This document shows positions 1 to 6,869 of a DNA stretch of 10,045 nucleotides, one piece after another. Source of the stretch: Acidobacteriota bacterium (lineage in GTDB: Bacteria; Acidobacteriota; Terriglobia; Acidiferrales; UBA7541); assembly GCA_003161495.1 (NCBI GenBank), contig PMOP01000075.1:1-10045 (forward strand), written 5' to 3'. How positions within the stretch are numbered: position 1 is the first letter of the stretch; the number at the start of each line of letters is the position of its first letter. The translations under genes and the position numbers were made by a program. The notes below the pieces were generated by a model. It was not told where the DNA came from and searched no databases. It worked only from the letters and a program-made list of their open reading frames with translations.

Positions 1-344
1 GCGTCGCGCCGCCCGCCGGAGGCACAATCTTCAGAGTGATCGAGTTTGCCCCGGAAAGGGAAGTGAAAGGTGACTACGCGACCAGGCTCCGAATTTTTCA
101 AGGCATCGGCCTCGCGCCTGAAGGCGATTCCCGGGAACACCCGCGTGATCCGACGATGCATCGAACAAAGACCATCGACTACGCTTTGATCATTTCCGGC
201 GAGATCGACATGCTTCTGGACGATTCGGAGGTTCACTTGAAGCCGGGCGATGTTGTCATACAACGCGGCACAAATCACGCCTGGGTGAATCGTGGATACA
301 CGCCATGCAAGGTCGCCTTCGTCCTCGTTGATGCAATGGATTGA
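1..344 (+). CDS. Cupin domain protein, 5' end outside window
   Basis: The frame is open to the left edge (first full codon at base 3) and reads A-P-P-A-G-G-T-I-F-R-V-I-E-F before the first possible GTG at 36. The gene therefore very probably begins upstream, and the GTG is internal. The visible 113 residues hold one small beta-barrel cupin. The first metal-site strand reads MHRTKTIDY followed by the SGEI turn. The second motif is GDVVIQRGTNHAWVN, matching the cupin G-x5-(P)-G-x-x-H-x3-N pattern with Arg for Pro and one residue fewer. The usual HxH pair of motif 1 is reduced to one His, so metal binding is uncertain. Members of this cupin type are often small-molecule binding proteins or dioxygenase-like enzymes. 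It lies 168 bases upstream of the ACMSD-like gene on the same strand, so co-transcription is possible. The fold is clear; the reaction is not known. Confidence 0.85.
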   Translation, partial: VAPPAGGTIFRVIEFAPEREVKGDYATRLRIFQGIGLAPEGDSREHPRDPTMHRTKTIDYALIISGEIDMLLDDSEVHLKPGDVVIQRGTNHAWVNRGYTPCKVAFVLVDAMD

Positions 345-357
345 GTTGCTGCAGTCT

Positions 358-455
358 TTCTCTGTGGCTCTCTCGTTTTTCTCTGTGTTCTCTGTGTTGA
401 GATTTTCAAACCTCAACACAGAGAACACTGAGAAAGGCGAAGAACACAGAGAAAC
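358..455. repeat. Imperfect palindrome built from 9-bp AACACAGAG units
   Basis: The left side contains CTCTGTGTT twice in tandem (381-398). The right side contains the reverse complement AACACAGAG at 415-423, a one-mismatch copy at 424-432 and another copy at 443-451. The core arms 381-401 and 412-432 pair over 21 bases with one mismatch around a 10-base loop. Outer arms (about 358-372 with 440-455) pair more loosely. The same unit recurs at 3487-3522. As RNA this is a stable hairpin just after the cupin stop, but no T-run follows the right arm, so a terminator role is only possible. This palindrome fills most of the 345-512 spacer. Confidence 0.8.
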
Positions 456-512
456 ACTAGCCCGAGTGGGATGGCGAAATGACGCCGGTAAATATTGGAG
501 GAAAATCTGATT

Positions 513-1508
513 ATGGGCCCTGAAAATCCGCCGTCCGCTGATGCGAACGCAAATCCGCGCCGCATCGACGTGCATCACCACATGCTGCCGCCCGAGTATG
601 CGAGCCTTACCCGCGACCGCATCCTGGAAATTACTTCCGGCGACACGACGGTTCTCAAGTGGACTCCCGACGTGACGCTGGAGCAGATGGAACAATTTGG
701 CGTCGCCTCGTCCATCCTGTCGCTGCCCGTGCCCGGCGCGTGGTACGAAGGCAAAGAAAATTCCCGCAAGCTCGCGCGCATCGCGAATGAATACGGTGCG
801 CGACTCTCCAAGGATTATCCCGGACGTTTCGGCATGTTTGCCGCGCTCCCCCTGCCGGATGTGGACGGCAGCCTTGCCGAGATCGAATACGCCTTTGACT
901 CGCTCGGAGCGGACGGCGCGTACCTGCAGACGAGTTACGACGATAAATGGCCGGGCGATCCCGCGTTCGCCGCGGTATTCGACGAACTCAATCGCCGCAA
1001 GGCCATCGTCTTCGTCCACCCCACCGAACCTTGCTGCTGCGCAAATCTGATTCCCGGAATCCCATCCAACGTGATCGAATTTGTTTTCGATACGACGCGC
1101 GCGATCACCAGCTTTCTGGTAAACGGAACATTTTCCCGCTGCCCCGAAATCCGTTTCATCTTCTGCCATTCCGGCGGGACCATGCCCGTGCTGGCCGCGC
1201 GCATCCACGGTTTTTTTCAAGCCCGCAGCGCGCTTGCCTCGCGCGTCCCGAACGGCGTCCTCTACGAACTCAAAAAGTTGAATTACGATATCGCGAACGC
1301 AACGAATAATTCGTCGCTTGCAGCGTTGCTGAACCTGGTGCCCACCACTCAAATTTTGTGGGGCAGCGATTTCCCTTATCGCGCCGTCGGCCCAACGGCC
1401 AACGGATGGGACAACTATCAAATCTCTCCCGAGATCAAGCGCGCCGTAAATCGCGAAAATGCCTTGAAACTATTCCCGCGTTTTGCGGGTGCTTCGGGAA
1501 AAAAATAA
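513..1508 (+). CDS. ACMSD-type amidohydrolase / decarboxylase (Amidohydrolase_2)
   Basis: This predicted 331-residue cytoplasmic TIM-barrel metalloenzyme belongs to the group containing aminocarboxymuconate-semialdehyde, gamma-resorcylate and related non-oxidative decarboxylases. Seen in the sequence: the N-terminal metal motif IDVHHHMLPPEY (His21 and His23), His169 in VFVHPTEP, His219 in FCHSGG, and the final metal/catalytic Asp286 in WGSDFPY. The FDTTRAI stretch near residue 192 is also typical of the group. The length is normal for the family. The ATG at 513 is chosen because GGAGG lies 11 bases upstream (497-501); a TTG at 495 is in frame but overlaps that ribosome site. There is no signal peptide. 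The family decarboxylates or hydrolyses aromatic or cyclic carboxylates with a Zn/Mn centre. The exact substrate is unknown; hydratase or lactonase activity is also seen in the superfamily. Confidence 0.92.
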   Translation: MGPENPPSADANANPRRIDVHHHMLPPEYASLTRDRILEITSGDTTVLKWTPDVTLEQMEQFGVASSILSLPVPGAWYEGKENSRKLARIANEYGARLSKDYPGRFGMFAALPLPDVDGSLAEIEYAFDSLGADGAYLQTSYDDKWPGDPAFAAVFDELNRRKAIVFVHPTEPCCCANLIPGIPSNVIEFVFDTTRAITSFLVNGTFSRCPEIRFIFCHSGGTMPVLAARIHGFFQARSALASRVPNGVLYELKKLNYDIANATNNSSLAALLNLVPTTQILWGSDFPYRAVGPTANGWDNYQISPEIKRAVNRENALKLFPRFAGASGKK

Positions 1509-1545
1509 ATAGCCAATCTCCCGCATGCATTGGGGCGCGGCTCTT

Positions 1546-1619
1546 AGTGGCGCAGGCTTCAGCCTGTGGGTTTTAGTCCTGGCAAGGCCCAAACCCCACA
1601 GGCTGAAGCCTGCGCCACT
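1546..1619. repeat. REPIN-like inverted pair of REP hairpins, family A
   Basis: Two 29-base arms (1546-1574 and 1591-1619) are reverse complements with one mismatch, around a 16-base middle. Each arm is itself a small hairpin: the tetramer GTGG is followed by CGCAGGC-TTCA-GCCTGTG, a 7-bp stem (one G-T) with a TTCA loop. A GTGG/GTAG head plus a palindrome in inverted pairs is the architecture described for REP elements mobilised by RAYT transposases. No RAYT gene is in the window. It sits between the ACMSD-like gene and the CocE-like gene. Confidence 0.9.
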
Positions 1620-1647
1620 GTTCTCGAAATACACATCAGGCTAGCCG

Positions 1648-1652
1648 AGAGG
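1648..1652 (+). promoter_or_regulatory. Ribosome binding site that fixes the CocE-like start
   Basis: AGAGG lies 6 bases upstream of the GTG at 1659. The earlier in-frame GTG at 1566 lies inside the left REP arm and lacks a matching Shine-Dalgarno. Using it would add 31 residues, about 18 of them encoded by the repeat. Confidence 0.6.
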
Positions 1653-1658
1653 AAAAAA

Positions 1659-3389
1659 GTGTTTTCCACAAAGTGGCAAACCTCGCCGCGAAAATACGGA
1701 ATCACCATCGAGCGCGATGTCGCCATCCCGGTTCGAGAGGGAGTGACGCTCGACTCCGACATTTTCCGGCCGAACGCGCCGGGAAAATTTCCCGCCTTGC
1801 TTGCCGTTCACGCGTACTCCAAGGCGGCGCAGTCCGTGGAACTGATGCCGATCGGTTTTTCTTACGAGCGCGGCTTCATGGAAACCGGCGATTTTAATTT
1901 TTACGTCCGCCGCGGATACGCGCTCGTTATCGTCAACATCACCGGAACGCACAAGTCCGGCGGCATTTTTGGAAACATCGATCCGCAGTCGATTCAAGAT
2001 GTCTACGAAGCGGTGGAGTGGGCGGCGCGCCAGCCCTGGTGCGACGGCAATGTCGGAATGACCGGCGTGTCGCATTTTTCGCGCGTCTCCAAGCGCGTCG
2101 CCGCATTGAATCCTCCTCACCTGCGCGCGATTTTTTCGCCCTACGGCTGGACCGACATGTATCGCGATGTCTACTATCACGGAGGAATTTTTAATCACGG
2201 CTTCATGTCCCACTGGGTCTCCTCCAACGGCCCGCACTTTCGGACCAAAAACACTTTAAAAGAAAAATGGGGCGAGGCCCGCTACGCCCAGGCCATCGAA
2301 ACCGCGCTCGCCGATCCTGAAATTTCCGCGGTCCCCTACCTCGTGGACGCCTTGAGCAACCCCGACACTGGCGCGAATTCCATGCTGGTCGACATCATCG
2401 TGAACAACCTGTGTAACGAATTTCACCAGGAACGTTCCGTGAATTTCGACAATTGCAAAATACCGGCCTACTTTGGCGGCGATTGGGGACTATACGGCCT
2501 GCATTTGCCAGGCGACATTCGCGCAATCGAAAAATGGAAAGGCCCGAAAAAATTGACCATCGGTCCGCCCGTGTACCTGGACCGGCCGCTGTATCAATAC
2601 GCCTACGAATCCCTTCGCTGGTTTGATCACTGGCTGAAAGGAATCGACACGGGAATCGTGGACGAGTCCCCGGTTCAGCTTTTTATCGTGGGAGCGAACG
2701 ATTGGAAGCAAGCCCAGGAATGGCCTCTCCCGGAAACCAAGTGGACCCCGTTTTATCTGCATACGGACGGGCTTCTCAGCGAGCACGAATTCTGGCCAAA
2801 CGATGGTTCCTCCACATACGAAGACTCGCCACATCTTCACGGCGAGATCAATTTCTTGCTGCCGCCCATCGTTGAAAATACGGAGATCTGCGGTCCGATC
2901 GTCCTCAATTTGTACGGGTCAACAACGGCGAAAGAAATTTTGTGGTTCGTTTCCTTATGGCATTTCGATGTGGATGGCCGCGGCACTCTCTTGACGCGAG
3001 GCTGGCTCCGTGGATCGCAGCGAAAACTTGACCCTGCCGCGTCCAAACCCTGGCAGCCCGTTCACCTGCATACGGAACGGGAGCCGCTCGAACCGAATCA
3101 GATTTATGAATTCAATATCGAAATCCGCCCGTACGGCATCTTGCTCAAGCCCGGAGAACGCATCTCCATCAAAATCAAAAGCGCGGACGACGATGTCCCC
3201 AGGAATTATCTCGAACTCGTCGGGATCGGCCATGTTTCGAGCGGCGTCTCTTCTCAAGTGACCGTCCATCACAACGCCGACTACCCGTCACATCTTCTGC
3301 TCCCGATCACCAAGGGCAATCGCATCGGAACATTTATCTCCGGAGGAAAACTCCCTCCTGTCGTGCGTCCAAAGATCGTAGGCTTTTAG
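1659..3389 (+). CDS. CocE/NonD family alpha/beta hydrolase with divergent triad
   Basis: With the GTG start the protein is 576 residues, typical for CocE/NonD and X-Pro dipeptidyl-peptidase-like hydrolases, which cleave esters or amides. The N-terminal alpha/beta-hydrolase part starts with VAIPVREGVTLDSDIFRP. The nucleophile elbow is GVSHF, with Ser138. The family's LRWFDHWLKG stretch is at 319-328. From about residue 335 a jelly-roll C-terminal domain (PF08530-like) follows, ending with HHNADYPSHLLLPI. Oddities: where relatives have the Asp of a GGWYD-type motif this protein reads GGDWG (273-277), and where they have His in GPWxH it reads IGPPVYLD (from 301). The usual Asp and His are thus not seen at the expected places. 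It may be a subfamily with a rearranged triad, or the alignment may shift by a few residues. There is no signal peptide. The TAG stop overlaps a solo REP element. The substrate is unknown. Confidence 0.9.
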   Translation: MFSTKWQTSPRKYGITIERDVAIPVREGVTLDSDIFRPNAPGKFPALLAVHAYSKAAQSVELMPIGFSYERGFMETGDFNFYVRRGYALVIVNITGTHKSGGIFGNIDPQSIQDVYEAVEWAARQPWCDGNVGMTGVSHFSRVSKRVAALNPPHLRAIFSPYGWTDMYRDVYYHGGIFNHGFMSHWVSSNGPHFRTKNTLKEKWGEARYAQAIETALADPEISAVPYLVDALSNPDTGANSMLVDIIVNNLCNEFHQERSVNFDNCKIPAYFGGDWGLYGLHLPGDIRAIEKWKGPKKLTIGPPVYLDRPLYQYAYESLRWFDHWLKGIDTGIVDESPVQLFIVGANDWKQAQEWPLPETKWTPFYLHTDGLLSEHEFWPNDGSSTYEDSPHLHGEINFLLPPIVENTEICGPIVLNLYGSTTAKEILWFVSLWHFDVDGRGTLLTRGWLRGSQRKLDPAASKPWQPVHLHTEREPLEPNQIYEFNIEIRPYGILLKPGERISIKIKSADDDVPRNYLELVGIGHVSSGVSSQVTVHHNADYPSHLLLPITKGNRIGTFISGGKLPPVVRPKIVGF

Positions 3390-3416
3390 TGGCGCAGGCT
3401 TCAGCCTGTAGGTTTT
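3388..3416 (+). repeat. Solo REP element, family A
   Basis: This single left-type arm matches the arms at 1546-1574 and 9133-9160 almost exactly (GTAGG for GTGGG near its end). It keeps the GTGG head and the CAGGC-TTCA-GCCTG stem. After it, ATTCTTGCGAGGAAT resembles the inner stem of the paired element at 5387-5460, but no right arm follows. It therefore looks like a paired element that lost one half. Its first two bases are the last two bases of the CocE-like stop codon. Confidence 0.8.
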
Positions 3417-3486
3417 AATTCTTGCGAGGAATGCACGTCTTTTTCTTCGATCATCTGTACGGCTCTCGTAAAATCCAAAAACATTT

Positions 3487-3522
3487 AACACAGAGAACAC
3501 AGAGAACACAGAGAGCACAGAG
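3487..3522. repeat. 9-bp tandem array, four AACACAGAG units
   Basis: Three exact copies of AACACAGAG run head to tail from 3487 to 3513, followed by AGCACAGAG at 3514-3522. The same unit builds the palindrome at 358-455, so this is an interspersed family present in both orientations. No coding role is apparent: a 9-bp period would keep frame, but no gene covers it. Confidence 0.85.
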
Positions 3523-3556
3523 AAATTCGAGGCAACGAAAATCGCATCGCTACTTT

Positions 3557-3584
3557 TCACGAATCACGAGTCACAAATCACATC
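3557..3584. repeat. Degenerate heptamer array TCACRAR x4
   Basis: TCACGAA, TCACGAG, TCACAAA and TCACATC follow each other without gaps. Every unit keeps TCAC and varies in the last three bases. The array lies just upstream of the predicted promoter of the secreted haem/propeller gene. Its function is unknown; it could be a remnant of a tandem array or a binding-site cluster. Confidence 0.55.
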
Positions 3585-3591
3585 TGCCGCA

Positions 3592-3620
3592 TTGATTCCT
3601 TAGCCGGACGAGTTTATATT
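3592..3620 (+). promoter_or_regulatory. Candidate sigma-70 promoter for the haem/propeller gene
   Basis: TTGATT (3592-3597) and TATATT (3615-3620) are separated by exactly 17 bases and match the -35 and -10 consensus at 4 of 6 and 5 of 6 positions. A small ATCCG-TATC-CGGAT palindrome follows at 3629-3642, close to where transcription would begin, and could be an operator or a 5' leader hairpin. The predicted start lies about 40 bases ahead of the ATG. Confidence 0.45.
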
Positions 3621-3667
3621 GCTATCACATCCGTATCCGGATTTAGCCGTTTGTCAGGGAGGTATTT

Positions 3668-5371
3668 ATGGAACGTAAATTATGGAGTTCAACACTTATT
3701 TGGACGCTTAACTTCGTGTTCGCACTCGGCATTGCGAGTAGCGTCAGCGCCCAGAACAAGAGCGAGAAAAGCCCCGGCGCCAGCGCCACCGGCGCGCTGG
3801 CTGGACTCGGTTCCATCTCCGGCACGGTCAAAGCTCCCAAGGAATTCAAAGCGGCAAAAGTCTACGTCAAGAATGTGGACAAGAACGTCGTCTACATGGT
3901 GTTCACCGACGGCGGGCGATATCAGGCAGTGGATCTTTTTCCCGGCAACTATGAAGTAAGCGTCACGAAGAACGGCTTCACGGATGCGGACGTGCAGAAA
4001 ATTACCATCACGTCCGGTGGAAGCGCGACCGCGAATTTTACGTTGAAAGAAGGAACCTACCGGCCGAACCAGCAAATGCGCAGCGGCCTGCCCAAAAACG
4101 AGCCGCTCGTTTCCTATGACGAATTGTATCCGCCGGGTCACGCGCGTGAAACAATCGAGCGCACCTGTATCATGTGTCACGGTCCGGATTTTCTTCCGAA
4201 TAAGCAGTGGGATGAATCGCAATGGAACGCTGGAATCGACCTGATGCAGAACCCGAATGACAACGCCGGCGCGCGCCTCGTGCCGGGCACGTTTGCAGCC
4301 GGCGAACGCGAAGAGCTCGTTGCGTACCTCGTGAAAAATTTTGGTCCGGACAGCAAGAAACGCGGCCTCGCCGTGCCCGACGAGCCGATCGACGAAAAAG
4401 CGTTGGGCAAGGCGATGTTCATCGAGTATCACATTCCTCCGCTGCCCAAGGGCGACCGCGGATTTCACGACGCGCACCTGAGCCAGAATGGAGATGTCTG
4501 GTACGTGGACGCGCGCGGCTTGCAGGTCGGCAAAATGGATCCGCGCACGGCCACCTGGACTGACTACCCGGTTGCCGGCCCGCAATATCGCGGCCACGGC
4601 TTGACGCAGGATGCGAGCGGGGACATGTGGATGGCCGGCCACACCGCCTTCGTGCGAGTCGACAGTAAAACCGGAGCATTGAAATATTATCCGTACGACA
4701 CCGAAGCCAAGCGGCCTCCGCACGGCAACACTCCATTCGTGGACTCTAAGCAAAATATTTGGGAGTCGCTCTCGTGGGCGAATGAAATTGCCAAGTGGGA
4801 CCGTACCACAGGCGAAGTTTCGCTCTACAAAACTCCGACGGACAATAGTTTTGCCTACGGCATGGTCATGGACAAGAACGACAAAGTCTGGCTCGCGGAT
4901 TGGTGGCGTTGCAAGGTCACGAAATTCGATCCCGTGGACAGCCAATGGATTGAGTACGCTCCTCTCTCCAGGCCCTGCACTATGCGGCGCGTATTCGCCG
5001 ACCATAATGGCATGATCTGGTACGCGCTCGAATGGCCGGGAAAAATCGGAATGCTCGATCCGAACACGAACAAGATTGTGGAATACGCGCTTCCCGTGAA
5101 GTGGTCTTTTCCGTACGACATCCAGCAGGATCACGACTCAAATTATTGGATCGCCGATTCCGGGCAGGGCGGCGCGCTGATCAAATTCGATCAGAAATCA
5201 AAAGCCTTCACGTATTATCCGTACGTGCAGCGAACCGATATGCCCAAGATTGAAGTCTCGAGCGAGAATTCGATCTGGTACACCACGCGAGCTGCCGATT
5301 CAAAAGACCAGGCGCTAGGTGTCCTGTACCCCGACAAATCAAAAATCCAAACGCTGGCCGCTAGCTACTAA
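3668..5371 (+). CDS. Secreted regulatory-like / mono-haem cytochrome / beta-propeller protein
   Basis: AGGGAGG at 3656-3662 sits 5 bases before the ATG, giving a 567-residue protein. Residues 1-28 form a Sec signal peptide with an SVSA cleavage site, so the protein is exported. Residues about 48-128 form a carboxypeptidase-regulatory-like beta sandwich (from GSISGTVKAP to ATANFTLKEG). A single c-type haem site, CIMCH, is at 167-171 within a small cytochrome-like segment reaching to about 230; Met193 is a possible axial ligand. From about 265 to the end, repeated blades such as NGDVWYVD, SGDMWMAG, KNDKVWLADWW and NSIWYTT mark a Vgb/SMP-30-like propeller. A periplasmic electron-transfer or sensing role is plausible, with the propeller as a binding or catalytic surface. 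Virginiamycin-lyase activity should not be assumed. It has its own likely promoter, and a strong hairpin follows the stop. Confidence 0.9.
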   Translation: MERKLWSSTLIWTLNFVFALGIASSVSAQNKSEKSPGASATGALAGLGSISGTVKAPKEFKAAKVYVKNVDKNVVYMVFTDGGRYQAVDLFPGNYEVSVTKNGFTDADVQKITITSGGSATANFTLKEGTYRPNQQMRSGLPKNEPLVSYDELYPPGHARETIERTCIMCHGPDFLPNKQWDESQWNAGIDLMQNPNDNAGARLVPGTFAAGEREELVAYLVKNFGPDSKKRGLAVPDEPIDEKALGKAMFIEYHIPPLPKGDRGFHDAHLSQNGDVWYVDARGLQVGKMDPRTATWTDYPVAGPQYRGHGLTQDASGDMWMAGHTAFVRVDSKTGALKYYPYDTEAKRPPHGNTPFVDSKQNIWESLSWANEIAKWDRTTGEVSLYKTPTDNSFAYGMVMDKNDKVWLADWWRCKVTKFDPVDSQWIEYAPLSRPCTMRRVFADHNGMIWYALEWPGKIGMLDPNTNKIVEYALPVKWSFPYDIQQDHDSNYWIADSGQGGALIKFDQKSKAFTYYPYVQRTDMPKIEVSSENSIWYTTRAADSKDQALGVLYPDKSKIQTLAASY

Positions 5372-5386
5372 GCACTCCGTGCTTTA

Positions 5387-5460
5387 AGTAGCGCGGGCTT
5401 CAGCCTGCGGGGTTTAGTCCTAGCAAGGACTAACCCCCGCAGGCTGAAGCCCGCGCCACT
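5387..5460. repeat. REPIN-like inverted pair, family A, possible bidirectional terminator
   Basis: Arms 5387-5421 and 5426-5460 pair at 33 of 35 positions around a 4-base loop (AGCA), the longest hairpin in the window. The heads are GTAG on the left and GTGG on the right. The inner REP stem is CGCGGGC-TTCA-GCCTGCG. Compared with the copies at 1546 and 9133, the stem changes keep pairing (A-T becomes G-T, G-T becomes G-C), which supports selection for the hairpin. It fills the gap between two convergent genes (stops at 5371 and 5469), so it could stop transcription from both sides, although no long U-run flanks it. Confidence 0.9.
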
Positions 5461-5468
5461 AAATTCCA

Positions 5469-6737
5469 TCAAACATCATCGCTCCGGTTAATATAAGTTT
5501 TTCCCGCGCGAATCGCCGCCACACTTTGCAGTTTCTGTCTTCCTGTGCGTTTCTTCCCCGTGCTGTCACTGAATGTAAACGACCCTTCACGCACTTCTAG
5601 AATCGTAATATCCGCAACAGCCCCCACCCGCAAAGTCCCAAGCTCCACTCCGAAATTAAACATGCGCGTCGGCCGAAGGGTCACGCGTTCAATCACCTGA
5701 TCCACGGTCATCCCGAGAAGCAGAAACTTCGAGAGCTCCGTGACCAGATCGTAGACCGGCCCGTTGTAACTCAATCCTCCAAGGTCCGTCCCGATCGTGT
5801 CCGGCAGGAAATTTTGCTGTAAACATTTTTCCGCCACGTCCAGGCTCAGATGCGGCCCGCCATCGCCCACATCGAAAAGGACGCCTCGCTCCCGGCATTC
5901 GAGCATCTCGGGGAGAATTTTTCCGTTGGCATCGAGCGGCCCGTGCGGCCGTCCCGTGAAGCAGTGCGTCAACACATCGCCTTTCCGCAATTGGCGAAGA
6001 ATGTCCTGCAGGGGAGAATAGGAATCGCCGACGTGCACCATCAACGGAAGGTTGGAAATTTTCGCGGCTTCCAGCGCGCGTTTCAAAACTTCGAGATCGT
6101 TCGCGCCCGTAATTTCTTTGGAGAGCCGCGCCTTGATCGCGACGACGTCAGGTTTATTCGCTTCCGCCGCCCGCGCCGTCAATTGCGGATTCACCCAGTC
6201 AAGATTTGAGTAGTTCCCGACAAGACCCATCAGCGTGCCGCGCGCCCCGATGTCCACCATCGCATAAACTCGCGTGGCCGAAGGCTTGATGACGTACTGC
6301 CGAAATCCCGCGATGGAAAAATAGCCCGCCGAGCCCGCATCCACCGCCGTGGTGACGCCGCGCCCCAGGCAATATTGATCCGCGTTCACCCCGGTAGGGC
6401 CCACGCCTTCGAAGATATGCACGTGTACATCGATGAGCCCCGGCGTGACGATTTTTCCTTTTGCGGAAATCACGCTCCGCGATCCATCCGCCGGAATGTC
6501 CGGCGCGACTTGAAGAATCTTTCCGTCTTTCACGGCCACGTCGAGCAGCGCGTGCAAATTCTGGCTGGGATCGACGACTGTGCCGCCCTTGATCAGCAAG
6601 TCGCGGCTCTGCGACAACGCCGCGCCCATATCTTGCGCGGGAGAAACTGGCGCAGCGTTAGCCGGACGAGCAAAGCCACTCGAAGCCAGCAGCGGCGATC
6701 CAATCAGCAATTGAGAAAACCGGCGACGTGTCAGCAT
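5469..6737 (-). CDS. Tat-exported amidohydrolase/deacetylase family metallohydrolase
   Basis: The start at 6737 gives 422 residues and follows AAGAGG by 6 bases. An upstream in-frame ATG at 6842 lies in a REP repeat and would bury the export signal. The N-terminus MLTRRRFSQLL followed by a hydrophobic stretch and ANA-A is a twin-arginine signal, so the folded enzyme acts outside the cytoplasm. The mature protein is a dihydroorotase-like barrel: DVHVH (His105, His107), Lys202 in VAIKARL (candidate carboxylated metal bridge), His235 in MVHVGD, His258 in THCFTG and Asp318 in GTDLGG. VTPGLIDVHVH and VDAGSAGYFS are typical of the COG3964 amidohydrolase/deacetylase group, some of whose members deacetylate small hydroxy-acid or amino-acid conjugates. 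The full binuclear-metal set is present. It lies downstream of the RidA-like gene on the same strand, separated by a family B repeat. The substrate is unknown. Confidence 0.93.
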   Translation of the reverse strand: MLTRRRFSQLLIGSPLLASSGFARPANAAPVSPAQDMGAALSQSRDLLIKGGTVVDPSQNLHALLDVAVKDGKILQVAPDIPADGSRSVISAKGKIVTPGLIDVHVHIFEGVGPTGVNADQYCLGRGVTTAVDAGSAGYFSIAGFRQYVIKPSATRVYAMVDIGARGTLMGLVGNYSNLDWVNPQLTARAAEANKPDVVAIKARLSKEITGANDLEVLKRALEAAKISNLPLMVHVGDSYSPLQDILRQLRKGDVLTHCFTGRPHGPLDANGKILPEMLECRERGVLFDVGDGGPHLSLDVAEKCLQQNFLPDTIGTDLGGLSYNGPVYDLVTELSKFLLLGMTVDQVIERVTLRPTRMFNFGVELGTLRVGAVADITILEVREGSFTFSDSTGKKRTGRQKLQSVAAIRAGKTYINRSDDV

Positions 6738-6762
6738 TAAGCGCCTCTTTCTGCTAAATTCG

Positions 6763-6864
6763 AGTAGCACAGCCACTCTTGGCTGTGCGGATTTCTCAGC
6801 TTCAACATTGGCATCTTGTAATTGCGATCGCGAAACCCGCACAGCCAGGAGTGGCTGTGCTACT
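6763..6864. repeat. REPIN-like inverted pair, family B (GTAG-GCACAGCC type)
   Basis: Arms 6763-6790 and 6837-6864 are reverse complements with one mismatch, separated by 46 bases. Each arm has a GTAG head and an inner palindrome GCACAGCC...GGCTGTGC (8-bp stem, 6-base loop). It shares the head and layout with the other pairs but not their stem sequence, so it is a second family. It lies between the RidA-like gene and the amidohydrolase gene, 26 bases upstream of the latter's start, and would be transcribed in an intercistronic position. Confidence 0.88.
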
Positions 6865-6869
6865 AAAAT

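Noticed and set aside
292..510. 72-codon frame after the cupin
   Set aside because: It overlaps the cupin out of frame and is made mostly of the AACACAGAG palindrome.
1546..1619. Insertion sequence or transposon ends
   Set aside because: No transposase frame lies between any of the inverted arms, and the arms are too close together. Short REP-type hairpins fit better.
1566..1658. Extended N-terminus for the CocE-like protein from GTG at 1566
   Set aside because: About 18 of the 31 added residues would be translated from a REP arm. The GTG at 1659 has AGAGG 6 bases upstream.
3689..5134. 481-codon open frame on the minus strand inside the haem/propeller gene
   Set aside because: The plus-strand gene has a signal peptide, CxxCH motif, propeller blades and a strong ribosome site. 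The antisense frame has no recognisable domain and is explained by GC-biased third positions.
6738..6842. Extended N-terminus for the minus-strand amidohydrolase
   Set aside because: The extension crosses REP sequence and would place the Tat signal internally. The ATG at 6737 has its own AAGAGG site.
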